64,000 bases of DNA from Polytrichum commune (lineage: Eukaryota > Streptophyta > Polytrichopsida > Polytrichales > Polytrichaceae). The DNA lies in the NCBI GenBank assembly GCA_950295325.1, contig OX485809.1, positions 372,001-436,000 of the forward strand, in the 5' to 3' direction. Below, piece after piece: positions 46,701 to 59,187 of this stretch. Made by a program: the position numbers and the translations under genes. The notes below the pieces were generated by a model that made no database searches, was not told the DNA's origin, and saw nothing but the letters and a program-made list of their open reading frames with translations. Every line of letters starts with the position of its first letter. Position 1 is the stretch's first letter.

Positions 46701-49700
46701 CACTGTGAATGCCGAAAGGTAATTTGGACGTGGGATTTGACAAGGTCTTGACAAATGTAAATACAACATGTGCCAAAGTTCTTCCAAGATATAATTGTTT
46801 TGTGTTGAACCAGGCAGCACCCTACAGGAGTCTTGCAGTCTTTTGCTCTGGATTTTGATTTTGAGATCTTGAAAAATGACACACTATTGGTGGCATTCCT
46901 CAGACCCAGATATCTCTAGGTCAACAACAACTGTTGTTCAATGGGAAGGAGATTCCAAATACCGCTCGCCTAAATGGATCCGGTGTGGTGGACGGTGATC
47001 TACTCATGCTTGTGTCTGCGCCCACTCCATCTAGGTACAATGAAATTCTCAATCCTTAATTGGTCATGCATTTGATTGGTGATGTGGCAGGGCTTTTTTC
47101 TATGATTGATTCCTTAAGCAAGTCATTGTCACGAGATTGATGTAGCAGAGATTGTGCTAAAGCTTCACATTCCTGGAGGGAACACGACTTTCTCGTAGAT
47201 TCCTTGAACATCAAATTGAGTTGTCCAAGTTTGATGAAGTTGAGGGAAGGAAGTGTTGAGATTCGTTTGTGGAAATTTGCAGTGTAGGAGGTCCAGCACC
47301 AACAGACTTGGCTGTGAATCCTGATGGAACTGCCATTAATCCTATTGCTCTCTTAAGACATTTGCGTGGTGATCCTTCTATAATGAGCCAACTTCAACAG
47401 GTAGAGGTCTTTTCCTTATTTCCTTTGTATGTCAGATGTACAGTTTGGGGTCACATTAATGAATTGTAAAGTAGCCTGTTCTGAAGACTAAAGAGCTCAA
47501 AAGGTTTGACTCATTATGACAATGAGTATAATGCAGAGTATAGTTCCCATTTCAATAGTTTACTAGCAAATACAGAAACCAATAACATAACAGTAACTTT
47601 GTTTGTGAGATGATCTGGAATGTAACTCATAGAGGATGACACAATAGCATTTCTTGGTTGCAGTCGAATCCACAGTTGGCGCAAGCTGTCTCAAATGACA
47701 ATATTGAATTGTTCCAAAATCTTCTACGACAACAACATCAACAGAGGCTTCTACTGCAACAACAGCGGCAGCAGGAGATTGTGAGTCATTCACTTGCCAT
47801 TCCTCCTCCTCATTTGGCCTAGCTTAAATTGGCCAATCAATCTCCTAGTAAGATTTTCTTGTACCAACAATGGGTGTCGGTGGTTTCAGGATTTGATGAA
47901 TGCTGATCCCTTTGACGTGGAAGCACAGAAGAAAATTGAGGAAGCTATCCGACAGGTGTGCAATCTCATTTATAATAGCTCAAATATGATGGATGATTCA
48001 TGTGCTTCTCTTCCAAATTGTACATTTGTCATTGGAATGTAAATGAGGATCTGGTTTCCAATTTCACTTAGTACCTCGAACATAATGTGGACTCCTTCAA
48101 CTTTGTTCTTCTTGCATGTTCTTAATCTTCTTCTCCATGGTCAGGCTTTTGTTCAATGCTTGTTCTCAGCTTCACAAGAAGTGATAATCTGCAGCTGAAA
48201 ATGTGTCCTTACATATGTCTCAAAGTGTTTGCATCTGGTTCTGATTTGTTGTGATTTGTTGACCTTATGTGGTTGCAGAAAAACGTGGATGAAAATTGGG
48301 AGGCTGCAATAGAACATAATCCTGAAGCCTTTGCACGTGTGGTATGATAACAAGTTTGAGAACATATATAATTCTTCCAAATTCAATCTAGTATAATTTC
48401 ATATTGCCTCGGAGGTCTTTTTTAATTTTTTAATATTTAATTTTTGCATTGCTTGAAAGTTCTCTAAATATTCTCTGAAGACCCTACACCCTATGCTTTT
48501 ATTGACCACCATGATGGCAAAGAAAATATCTAATGTATATACAAAGTCCTTCCTTGAATTCTTCCTTGAGATCGATTTATATTGGATGGTTATGATTGTG
48601 TTGGCCTTTGTAGATTATGCTTTATGTTGACATGGAGGTCAATGGCTTCCCATTGAAGGTATTACCCAATTAGTTCTTTGCCACATTTTTTCCAAATTAG
48701 TTGATCTTAAGTGTTGAAGAGGGCTGGTGAACAATGTCAAGTGATTCATGTGCAGAAGTGGAAGTACATGAGCATTTAAGGCCAGCATTGAGTATAGGTA
48801 GTCCAATTATCTATGTATTTTAGATCGATGTCAGGTTGTGATATGGAATATTCTTGATAGAGAGTTGAGCTCATTCCCTTTTATTGGCTTGTGACATTGT
48901 TGTTGATGCATCTGATTTTCCGTGGCACCTTAGTCTGAATCCACCTTTGGGAGGAATTTGACCAAGTGCTGGATTGTGGTAATGTGAAAAGAGATTTTCC
49001 AATAAAGGATTAAGCTGCCTGTTATCACTAAAAACAGGCCTTTGTGGACAGTGGAGCACAGAGCACCATCATCTCAAAACAATGTGCTGAGCGTTGTGGG
49101 TAGGAACTTAAATCTTTTGCTTTATTTGGCCAGTCATAAAATGTAGAAAACTGAGCAATAGTTAGCTTATGGCCCTTTTTGTCATTTCTTGCATCAGCAT
49201 GTTTATTGCCTTCATCAATCCACAATAAATAATTCTTTACATTTGGGTCGACAGTTATTCCTGAACATGTAACTCAATTTCTATCTATGGACTATGCAGG
49301 CTGCTGAGATTGATGGACCAGCGCTATAAGGGAATTGCAAAGGGAGTTGGACAATCAGAGATTGTAGGCCGTATTCACGTAGCACCTTTGAAGGTAATCA
49401 TTTAAAGTGAATGATTTCATGCCAATTGACTTCGGTGTGTAGGAGATACACAAGGCAGGTTACAATGTTTTAATTTTCTACTTTGAGTAAGGACATCACC
49501 AATTTCCATTTGATAATTTTCATGTTATTATTTATATTAAAGTACACCTAGTGGTGTATAACGTGATTATACTACATTTAATTATTCCTACATAGACGTT
49601 TGTCAGGTAGTAGTATAATGTGACACATAATTGATGAGAGTAAAATAAATATGCAATTAGTTCAAATGATAGCATATGATGTTATTTCAATATTGGATTG

Positions 49701-52700
49701 GGAAGAATGACAATCTGGCGTCTAGAAATTTGTGATTGAAAAATATTTCTTGATGTTGCTGAGAATGCATGTGTCTGTTGGGATACAGATAGGGAAGAAT
49801 TTTTATCCATGTTCCTTCACGGTGCTTGACCAACCAGATTTGGAATTTATTTTTGGTCTTGATATGCTTCGTAAGCATCAGGTTTGTGACCTTGACCAAC
49901 TTACTTGTTTCTACACTTTCTCATCGTGGAATAGTGTTGAAATGGTTTCCATATAGAGTCGCGGTGCATAATTTAATTTCTCACGAGTGCCAATATGTGG
50001 TTGAATGCAGTGCTCAATAGATTTGAATGACAACGTTCTTCGGGTTGGTGGTGGAGAGCATGCAGTCCCCTTTTTGCAAGGTACTGTTTCATGCAAAGCA
50101 CAAGAACATGTATTTGAATACAGTCTCATTATTAGCCAATTAGGTCAAAGGTGATGTTGTCTGAATTTGACTCATCTATGAAGTGTAGTTTTTAGTTCAG
50201 TGGAATACCTTAATTGAAGAGTTGGGTTCAAATACACGACTTGGGTGACCTTGAATGCAAAGACATACTGAGTATGTTGATCATCAATGTCACCTATGAC
50301 TATGATTTTATTGTTCCCTTGTATCAATTAAATTTGCAAACCTTTACACATGAAAATATGATTAAAAGACTTGGTGAGGCTTGTTGACATTGTGTATATA
50401 GGTCGTGTTTGAGCCCCTTAGACTTTTAAGGGTCAACATGGGTTTGGATTACTTCTCAGACCGTCTGAGGTAGAAGTGATGAAAAATGGATTGGCAAATG
50501 TGTGCAGAGAAGGACTTGCCACTGCATTTGCATGATGATAAGCGACTTGAAGAGCCTACCTCTGGGGTATGCAATCATTTATTATGTGTTAGTTGTGTTT
50601 TTTTCCCATGAAATTCCTTATGTTTGCGCCTATGTTTGCACTTGGAGCCTTAAAAATCCTTTGTGGGATTGGCTTGGAGGTAGTACTCTACAGTATATAG
50701 GGTCATTAGTGTGACTCACACTGTTTCTACTAACATTTTATCTATATCTATAATACTAAATTTTCTTATGATAGTAATTGTAATATTGGACCAATAGTAC
50801 TCCAGAAGAAATGAAATAAGTAAGAAGATACACTCACATGGCTCCACATGTCTCCACGTGTCAAAAAGTGAAATTGCTTTTATTTGAGTAACTTAAACTG
50901 CAAGTCAACGCTGTAAGTCACTCTATTCAAAAGGTCACACTAATGACCCTATTTGGTGTAGTGGTTTGCAATATAAAACTTTTTATTGATTCAGCAATCT
51001 AATGGCTCATTGTTGGGATTCAATAATAGGCACCTAGCAGTTCAACAATCAATGTGCACCCGCCTGCTCCAATTCATGCACCTGCGGGTCCAGGTCTGTC
51101 CTCCTACTCTGCATCCCTGTCTGTAGGGATATCTTGTGATGAAAATACATAATTTAAAAAATCTAATGTTAGTCTAATTCTATTTTAAATTCTGAATGGA
51201 CATCTTGAGAATTAGAAGGACTTTGAGTAGGCGCAGACAAGCCAGCCTGCACCTAATCTCATTCAATGGCAAGCCCCTAGGTTTCCACATGGTTGGTTGA
51301 AATTATCCGGTTCACTTGGATAACCCACTATGTTTAAGTGGACCAAGTGGTAGGGTGCATCAGAAAGCAAGTGCTAGGACTTAGACGGCTTAACCTTGGA
51401 GTTCCCGTGGGATCCCAGTTGAGGCCTTGGGTTGAAGCCACCCCTGTCTGAGGCTATCTTCTAGTGACATAGTTTGACATTCTCCTATAGCATTGCAAAT
51501 ATTTGGTTTTTGATTACATTTCCTTAACCCGTGACTGTCAGAGCGTCCAATGTTAGTCTAATGTTTGGGCCTCTCCATGCCAAAAAAACATGTATTTGAG
51601 GTACACACTTCATTTTTAAGCTAATTGTGTTAAAAGGGACCCTATCTAAACTAACTCATTTTTCAAGTGCACTATTCAAATTGGTTGAATATCTTAATGC
51701 AATTGAAGATTAGGTTCAAAAACACATCCTGGGTACCCATGGATTCAGATACATACTTAGTGCTTTGATGACCAATGTCACATCTGAATATATTTTAATT
51801 TTCTCCACATCAGATAATGTACCGAGTAGTATTTCAAACCCATAAGCTTTGGTGAGGCTCGTAGAAATTGTGTGTATAGGTCATACATTGAGCCACTTGG
51901 TCCTTTAAGGGATGACTTATCACACTTGGGTAAAGAGAACATTGTTTGATATCATTGACAAATTGTTTCATGAAATGTGCTACAAATTGACATGACTGTC
52001 AATGCTATGAAATCGAGTTGGCAATTGTTGAGGACATGGTATTGTAAGAGTAACTGATGCCTTTATTGATTTGTGCAGTCTCTGTTCCAGAATCAAACAA
52101 GAGAGCGAGAAGTCCACAGGTATATGTTTTCTGTGCAGCATTTTGGGACTTTGTGTTGAATATGATTCAACTGTTTTAGAGTTATCCTTTAAATCAACTG
52201 GAGTTTTGGTCCGGAGGTGGTTGTTTTGCATACAAAACTTTCCACGTTTGGTTGGTTTTCTATGCATGCTTGGGGTCAATGTGGAGGTTTGAATAAAAAA
52301 ATTCTATATCGGTTCATTAAGGGACGAACTTATTTTAGCACCTCTTTGCATGCCAAAATGAGTTTGGCCCTTGATAAACCAGTATAGAAAGTTCTTTGTT
52401 CAAACCCCACACCAACTCCAAAGCGTGCATCGCAAATTTACCGAACACGGATAATATTGTCTGCAGAACAACCAACTCCTGACCACTACTCCAGTGGAAT
52501 CAAAGGATAATGCAATCGTATGAATCATTTCCACGAGGTGATGGTAATGCGGTGAATGTAAGGTGTATCACAGTTTATATTTATTGATTGATTTTGCGGT
52601 CGTTACACAAGCACTCACGAAGATGGTTACTTTTACTCCCCAGGATGTTCAAAATGAAGGCAAAGTGCAGAGGCTAATAGAGTTGGGATTCGACCGGGCA

Positions 52701-52775
52701 ACTGTTTTGCAAGCATTATCTCTGTTCAATGGCAATGAAGAGCAGGCTGCCAGCTATTTATTTGGAGGCTTTTGA
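43730..52775 (+). CDS. DDI1: DDI1: ubiquitin-like / retropepsin-like / UBA proteasome shuttle protease
   Basis: DNA-damage-inducible protein 1, an aspartic protease and ubiquitin shuttle. Sixteen coding exons: 43730-43795, 46053-46085, 46904-47034, 47283-47400, 47664-47780, 47890-47955, 48279-48341, 48614-48658, 49038-49099, 49300-49393, 49789-49881, 50011-50080, 50508-50566, 51030-51093, 52079-52119, 52644-52775; 417 aa with consistent phases, close to the Arabidopsis length. Ubiquitin-like domain ~1-75; Gln-rich helical part ~100-200 including DPFDVEAQKKIEEAIRQ; retropepsin domain ~195-320 with catalytic DSGAQST (Asp217) and GLDMLRKHQC; a variable linker with a basic NKRARSP stretch; UBA domain ~377-415 with LIELGFDR. 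All expected catalytic residues are present. Intron 1 is 2.3 kb with a minisatellite; introns 13 and 15 carry MITEs. Confidence 0.95.
43867..44530. repeat. ~120-bp minisatellite in DDI1 intron 1, about 6 copies
   Basis: The unit order is GTAGTGTTCCGGCTCAAAGG, GAATAATTCTTAGGTAATCC, GGATAACCTAAGAATGATTCC, GGGGTGCAACTCTTCAATTG, AATCTTGATAGGTGGTAGA and GAGCATTCTTAAGTAG. Six units can be followed, some with internal deletions (one near 44.2 kb lacks the middle, one near 44.33 kb lacks the start). Confidence 0.85.
46675..46831. mobile_element. Short inverted-repeat element in DDI1 intron 2
   Basis: TACGGTAGAGTGTTGTCTGG with TTCAACAC on the left pairs with GTGTTGAACCAGGCAGCACC with CTACAGG on the right, spacing about 100 bases. 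Just before it GTGCACTAGATAGA is repeated twice. It is probably a small MITE; no target duplication was determined. Confidence 0.4.
50686..50963. mobile_element. Mini-CACTA element in DDI1 intron 13 (278 bp)
   Basis: Read inwards from the right, the end is CACTACACCAAATAGGGTCA; the left end reads CTCTACAGTATATAGGGTCA. Both continue TTAGTGTGAC. The CACTACA start is characteristic of CACTA elements. Flanks are GTA and GTT, compatible with a 3-bp duplication with one change. No coding capacity. Confidence 0.65.
52197..52495. mobile_element. Inverted-repeat MITE in DDI1 intron 15
   Basis: Terminal repeats of about 37 bp: ACTGGAGTTTTGGTCCGGAG with GTGGTTGTTTTGCATAC, and on the right the complement of ACTGGAGTAGTGGTCAGGAG with TTGGTTGTTCTGCAGAC. 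It is homologous to the element in UBP1 intron 9. No exact target duplication was found. Confidence 0.7.
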
Positions 52776-53680
52776 GGCAGTCTTTGATTTTAGTGCTGGT
52801 CATAATATCTAGCGATTCAGACATTGGTATTTATCCATGTGCAATTTACTCTTTCTTGACTTGGATTGTACCAGGAGTTGGTCATACTGGCTTCTTTTTT
52901 CCATAACAAATCATCTCATTTCTGGTGGAATTTCAAGCTCGCTTTCAAGTTTGCCTGGATGCTGCGAATGTGCTTTCATTTATCTTCTTGCTCATGTTGA
53001 ACGCTGTAGCACAAAGTGATAGTGGAACACAATTACATTTAACAGAGACTAAGAACATGAATTATACACCACACAAGTTGTGGCGATTCAGTCAGCTAGG
53101 GTTTGGAAGGATGCTACAGTGGGGGATGGAACTCCAATGAGGGCATAAACAATATCTATCAACACCCTCTTGTGCACTCATTTCCTCAGTTGGTCTCTGA
53201 GTGACTACATTCTAATTCCTGTAGCTTTCCTCAATGAGGTGGGTACAGTTCGAGAGCCCCATTGTTTAGTCACCTGGATTGAGTGCTGAAGAATGGTAGG
53301 TCAAACTGTCACCATGCTTTCCTTGCTCTCACTGGAGCTGGCGTTGAGTAGTGTAGAAACTGTGTTGTTGTTTGATTTTGTCGACCTTTTCCTACTCCAT
53401 TTCTTCGCCTGGCTGGTGTTGAGGTTCTTGTTATGATGGCCTTTCTCATCTCCAATCGAAGTCTTGGGTATGTCTTCCTTACTGGTGTTATCAATAGAGG
53501 GGTGCCTGATGTGCGGGAATCTTCTCAGAGTAAGGCAAGGGCCCCGGTTCTTGAGCCAATTGTATCAATGTTGCCGGTCTCACATACGAATTGTGAGCTT
53601 GGTGTTGAGAGTCAATCGGGGAATGCATTTGCTAATTTTTTTGAGAGTCCTCTCGGTTATCAATTGACTCTAGTTAGTCA
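52776..53680. other. Region downstream of DDI1
   Basis: It probably includes the DDI1 3' UTR. A T-rich stretch follows the stop codon but no single poly(A) signal stands out. No other coding domain is recognised before the viroplasmin-like fragment. Confidence 0.4.
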
Positions 53681-53682
53681 AC

Positions 53683-53785
53683 AAATGGTGAAGTACTATG
53701 TGGCGAGAGGAGTGCATCTAGGGATACATTGTAGTTGGGTAGAGTGTAAGCTACAAGTAAAGAAATTCAATGGACCTAGAAATTA
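53683..53785 (+). pseudogene. Viroplasmin / RNase HI N-terminal-like fragment
   Basis: The plus frame reads KYYVARG, then GIHCSWVECKLQV and KFNGPRN before a stop. This matches the pattern (YY-V-G-GI--SW-EC--QV--F-G-R) of the small domain shared by caulimovirus P6 proteins and the N-terminus of eukaryotic RNase HI. The frame opens upstream at 53433 but that part has no recognised domain. No RNase H catalytic core follows, and the stop interrupts the domain's last residues. It is best seen as a fragment of a host RNase HI gene or of a retroelement. It lies on the strand opposite to the adjacent Copia remnant. Confidence 0.5.
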
Positions 53786-53889
53786 GAGTTTTGTCTCTTT
53801 ATCAGAGACTGAACACTTTCTACAGTCAAGAGGAGTGTAGAGAGCAAGTGTATAGGCTGGAGGGTGATGGTGGTGACAAGTCACCTTGA

Positions 53890-56100
53890 TGTCATTGACC
53901 CTATAATTGAATTAGTGTGAATTGTTGGACATCTTACAGTTTTCAACCTGAGTTTATCTCTGCATGCCTCAAATTTCACACTTCCTAGTGCTTTAGTCAG
54001 TTAATCAGCTAACTGGTTGTTGGTGTGGACTTAACCTACTTTGATAGTGTTATCTTCTATTTCTGGTCTTGTAAAGTGCAAGTCTACTTCAAAATGCTGC
54101 ATGTGATCATGGAACATAGGGTTTTTTTATGCCTTTATATTGCTATGGTTGTTACACCAAATTGTCGTTGGTTTATCGTCGCAAAGTCCCAGTTCTCACG
54201 CTAACCTCCTCATCCATACTGCCTCGAATGTTGTTTGTACAAGGGCTCTATATTATAACTTATAGGATAATCTGGATGTGATGTTTGCTTTTTTGGACTC
54301 CATGATGTGGGGATATTTCCAATTGTAAATAGGTATGCTTTGGTAGAGATCCTATTGTCAACATCACCTGCATAGACCACATCTGTGAATCCCTCAGTGT
54401 GGCATCCTCCCCTTTGGGGTACCAAAGGCCCAGTAAAGGAAAACGGTGGAGGTATTTTAGAATAGACAGAGCAATAGTCATGTGTAGGCATTGAAGTCGG
54501 TGCATGTATGAGCTAAGGATAGAGATAGCAAATCCACTCTCCCAACAAGTTTTGGTGAGGTAATTGAGCTCACCCACAATATGTTGATACTAATGGGCAT
54601 CGACGGGTTTGGTTCTGGTTTCTTCAGATAGGCAATTTGAGTGAGAGATGGGAACATTAGTGGGTGGAGTGTTGAGTGTACCATACTCAGTTAGTAGGGA
54701 ATGCACATACTCTTGGTGCAGTAAGATGCCATGTTTTGTTTGTATGAATTGAATGCCTAGGAATTTTTGGAGAGGGCCCAAGTTGGTCATCTCGTAAGCA
54801 CTGGTAGGATGTGCTTTGAAGTGAGTGATCCCATACATGTTATCCATGTAAAGGATTAAAATGATGATCTTGCTGTGGTTCTGATGAAAGTAGACGTTTG
54901 AGTTGGCATTTGTTTTTTCAAGGCCCCATGAGTGGAGGTCAGAGTTGATGTGACTATACTAAGTAGTGGGCTTTGCTTGAGGCCATACAAAGAGCGATGT
55001 AGCTTGCACACGAGTCCCTGGGAGTCAGGTTGAATAAAGCTGAGCGGTTGCTCCATATAGACAGTCTCTTGGAGTCAGCCATTCAAGAAAGTTGTGGTGA
55101 CATCCATGTGGAATACTTTCCACCTGAAATAAGCAACACAGGTTGTGATGACGCAGATCGATTCCCATCGTATTGTAGGAGCAAAGGTTTCCTGCAAATC
55201 CACCCCATGGATTTGTTGAAAACCATGGGCAATGATTCGGGCCTTATACCTGATAATTGACTGTCAATGCCGGGCTTGATCTTATAGATCAATCGTGCGG
55301 TAATAGGTTGGATGCTTGGTGGTGGTGGTGTAACTAAAGTCTAGGTGTTGTATTTCATGATGGAGGCACATTTGGCCTCCATCGCTTTTATCCATCAGGT
55401 GTCGCGAACAATTGCTACATACTTTATGCGCTCATTGCCTTCCTTGATAATGCCAACAAAGAAGTTGGCAAGGTCCATCTTGATGTAGTTGTCATGGGAC
55501 TTCGGGGCTTGGGGATGACGTGAAGAAGAACGGAGAGGGGTTTGTTAGTTGGGTGGTATCGGGTTTGGGTGACAAGGTTGCCTAAGGTAGGGGTGCCAAT
55601 TTCCGTGCGGGTCCTATAGTCGACCCCTAGGGTCGGAAGCACCTATCTAGGTGTTTTTACCTGGGTTTACAAAAGCACTTATCAAGGTGCTTTTACCGTT
55701 CACAGCGCTGCCAACATTTCATTGGCTGCCAGCGGTCGGTTTTAGAAATCCACCCTGTGGATATACCACATACCCTATGTGTGAGTGTTGGTCACTCTAC
55801 AAGGTTTCCTTTAAAAATTTGTAGGAAATCATAGACATGCTGGAAAATTTTGATTTTTTCATAGTTGCTCTTGCACCAGCTTTGCGGAGCGCTCAAAATT
55901 TATAAAAAAATAGTTTCAGCATCCCAACTAGGCACATCTGAAATTTGGACGGAAATTGGCACCGCTACCTTAAATGGGAGGTGGCCGCTCGTGACGTTGA
56001 TAAGTGATGGTGGGAGGACGTTCATGAGGTCGCTCATTGGACCAATGGAATCTACTGAGGGCTTGGAGTGTTGGGCACTGCTTTGGGGCTCACCGCACTA
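53890..56100 (-). pseudogene. Decayed Copia (Ty1-type) retrotransposon pol: linker, reverse transcriptase, RNase H
   Basis: Read on the minus strand from 56.1 kb: a linker-like PPTITYQRHERPPPI, then YKIKPGIDSQLS (about 55.28 kb), DSQGLVCKLHRSLYGLKQSP (about 55.0 kb), YMDNMYGI in place of the usual YVDDM (about 54.85 kb), TNLGPLQKFLGIQF (about 54.78 kb), GLWYPKGEDATLR and DVVYAGDVDNR (about 54.4 kb), and an RNase H end with LCDDKPTTIW and MFHDHMQHFE down to about 54.07 kb. The order is that of Copia pol. Stops and frameshifts occur throughout, so it is inactive. Integrase and gag were not found. A MITE splits the linker region. Confidence 0.85.
55586..55969. mobile_element. MITE nested in the Copia remnant (~385 bp)
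   Basis: Inverted termini read GGTAGGGGTGCCAATTTCCG on the left and the reverse of GGTAGCGGTGCCAATTTCCG on the right. The flanks are TAA (55583-55585) and TTAA, so the duplication may be TA or TWA; a Harbinger-like or mariner-like origin cannot be separated. Copia linker sequence continues on both sides, showing that it inserted into the Copia element. Confidence 0.65.
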
Positions 56101-58836
56101 GGTATAAGTAAATGTTTGGTTGATATACTCCAACCAATATATGTACAACTACTTTGAAGTCTACAATACTTTAAGAATATATAGCATCCATGTTGATATA
56201 TATATATATATATATGTCATAAAATTTAGCTTCCATGTTGGTATACATACATCATAAACTTTAGCATCTATGTTGATATGTGTGCGGAGCTCATGGCAAC
56301 TTCTGAACCTTCATTTGCTTAAAATTGTTATAAAACATTGCCTCTTGATTTCGGAGGTAATAAGTTTTAGGAGAGCTTTATGTGAGACTAGAGGTAGGAG
56401 TGAATAACACCTCATATGACATGGGATGTGGGATTTTAATAGATTAAACATGAATGATTGTAAATGTTTCATGTCTCAAATATAATGAGCATGATAAGGC
56501 AATACTTGGGTCACGATTAGCATGAAATCCATTCCCAGAGAAGTTATGAACATAATAGATGTAAGGGCCCATTGAAAATCTAGAACTTGTGCAAAATGTC
56601 TTTGCTTTAAGACTTCAAGTTTCAAATCACATAACAAGGCGATTGAGTCCCATTGGTGCCAATGATAATTCCATCCGAATTCGGGGCTCATTTGCTTCAT
56701 CCTAGTAATTTTAGATTGGATTGGATTGGATTGTAAAAGTTTGACAAGCTTTGTGCTTTATAGTTGTTAAATAAATGAGTTGATTCTTGATTATGTCCAA
56801 AGGCTACAATTGTTGGAAGTGCCCGTGACAATAGGGCTCATATTATCGATGTTCGGCAACACCATAATTTGCAAACTGCACAACTTTCTCAAATTTTTAG
56901 GATATCCACAAACATGTGAGATATGTAAAGGTCATTAGAATGTTGTTTGACGAGTGTGGTTCCACTAAGGGATCCTAAGAACAAATGTTTTGTTAAGGAA
57001 AATTATCATATGCACCTCTATAGATTTACATGGCATATGGATGTCATCTCCAATACATACCCATGAGCCAATGGCTTACACAAAATTTCCAAACATCGGC
57101 AAAAACGTGTGACGTGTCCTATGTCCATTTGTCAACCAGCTACACTATGCCTAATTGGGTAAGGTTCTATCTATACAATTTTCAACTTCTCCTCACTAAA
57201 TGAATTATATACACCACATATGAACTCCAATTTGCATGAATTCAAAGTGCAGTAGGAACTTCATACAAACACTGTACTTTTGGAAGTTAACATTCTCTGA
57301 TGAATGTGAGATTATATGGGAATCAAATACGTTAAGTGGAGTGTAATTTGGAATTATTACAACATGCCCACTAGACATAGCAAAAGTTTCTTGCTACTGT
57401 TGGCTATGGCACATAGTACTTGTACTAAAAGGTGTAATGGAATGAATATACTTCTCATCGTCCAAAGAAAAAACATTGAATTACTCTATATCCTAATGAT
57501 TTAATTTTCAATTCATTTTACATTAGAATCATCTTGGATACCGTTTATGTAAAATTCAATTGGGATGAGATCTACTAATGACAAACCTAAACATGACATG
57601 TTCTTTATTTGGATGGATGAGAAGCAAGCTTGTGTGCGATAGTGCCTTTTGTAAGTATCCAATTTTTACTTTTAGTAGATTTGATACCAATATTAATTTT
57701 GGGAACCCTAATATACTCTATTAGAAACCAATTGGGATAGCACTGCACTAAATAGTTCCAATTGGGTGAGCTACAATAATTATCTAGAGCCCACATTAAT
57801 TTTCAACCCATCCCAAATCTCTAGTTCAAAATCAATGTGGCCACATTAATAACTTTACTAAACAATCGATGTGAGTGAACATATGTTTTTATGATACTTT
57901 TGTCCTTGGACTAATACCCAAGATCTTGATTAGAAGTCTCTAGAAGACTTAGGAGAAAACCTTGGGTCTTCAACATTATTTCCATCATGACTAGCATATG
58001 GGGAAAGGGGGGGGGGGGTTATTGGCGTTCTACTAGAATATGGGGTAAGGTAAAAGATAGGGTACTATTTAATAATCCAAAGGAAATGTACAAAGATCTT
58101 AGAGTAAATTATGGTAATGGAAATTCATTTAAGAATACAAAAAATGTATTCTAAGAATGTGAATTAAATATACAAGACTACCATAAATATGCGCAGTACT
58201 TCATTGCCCCCCCTCCCCACGGGCCCATATTGTAGCCACATTAGTTGTTTCCATATTAATTTTCGACCCTTACTAATAGGACTATTTAATGTATATCAAA
58301 TTTTGCGGGAGACATGCTTTGATTTGCATGGATGAGAGGCACTTGCATATGGAAGAATTCTTTTCTCACATTTGGAACTTATATTCTAGTTACTTTGATG
58401 CCAAAATTAATCTCAAAGATCTCAAATTAGTCTATTTGATCTCAATTGGGATAAAATTTACCATAATCATATAGTGGTTAGGCTTTTGATCTATATAAAT
58501 GAGACATTAGTGTAGTTTAAATTTTGGTTGCAAACAAACCCAAGGAAACACTCAGGGTCGACTTAAAACGCGATTTGCACATCTTCTAGGTGTCTCTGGT
58601 AAGTTTATTTAGGGGAATAGGGTTATTTCATATCATTTCAAGTTTGAATTAACAATTAGGTGATGATTTAGGGTAAAGATTTCAAAATATCTCCATGTCA
58701 ATACATGTAATTGGGATAGTCACTCAACTGACATTATTTACCCGGGCAATAATGTAGCAGTGAGTTTCTTTTATTTGGACCATATGCAATGCACAAACAT
58801 AGGCACAACTATCGGCAATATTCTTGCATAAGTATC
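56101..58836. other. Intergenic DNA, no recognised gene
   Basis: AT-rich DNA with a short TA run near 56.2 kb. Between about 58.00 and 58.22 kb a G tract and a C tract face each other, and the enclosed DNA faintly resembles the poly-G-ended element that follows; it may be a degraded member. No domain was recognised in any frame. Confidence 0.4.
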
Positions 58837-59179
58837 CTCGGGGGGGGGGGGGGGTAGTCATTGGTTGGAGTAGCAATACACGTGCGAACAAATGATAGGG
58901 TATTTTAAAAACATGGGGGCAAAAAATTATAATTGGACTTAAGAGTAATATAGGGTATCAAAAATGACACTGGACATCTTTAAAGTACTATAGGGTATGA
59001 AATAATGGGTAATTTGGAATTATAAGTAAGGCAAGCCATTTTTCTATTAAGCCAAAATAGAAGTTTACATAATGATAGCATGTGAAAAAAAAGAAGAGAA
59101 TTGAAAGTAATACCCCCCTATAAAATAGTGGTTGTTCGCACCTATATCCTTAACTTTTTAACACACTGCCCCCCCCGAG
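58837..59179. mobile_element. Poly-G-ended MITE with 8-bp target duplication (hAT-like), 343 bp
   Basis: The element begins CTC plus a run of about 15 G and ends with a C run plus GAG. It is flanked on both sides by TAAGTATC (58829-58836 and 59180-59187), a perfect 8-bp direct repeat. Inside, the left half has GTGCGAACAAATGATAGGG and the right half has the complement of GGTGCGAACAA and of TATAGGGGGG. The 8-bp duplication points to the hAT superfamily. No coding capacity. Confidence 0.8.
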
Positions 59180-59187
59180 TAAGTATC

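Noticed and set aside
51340-51450. Possible second SINE in DDI1 intron 14
   Set aside because: A- and B-box-like sequences are about 80 bases apart, too far for a tRNA-type promoter.
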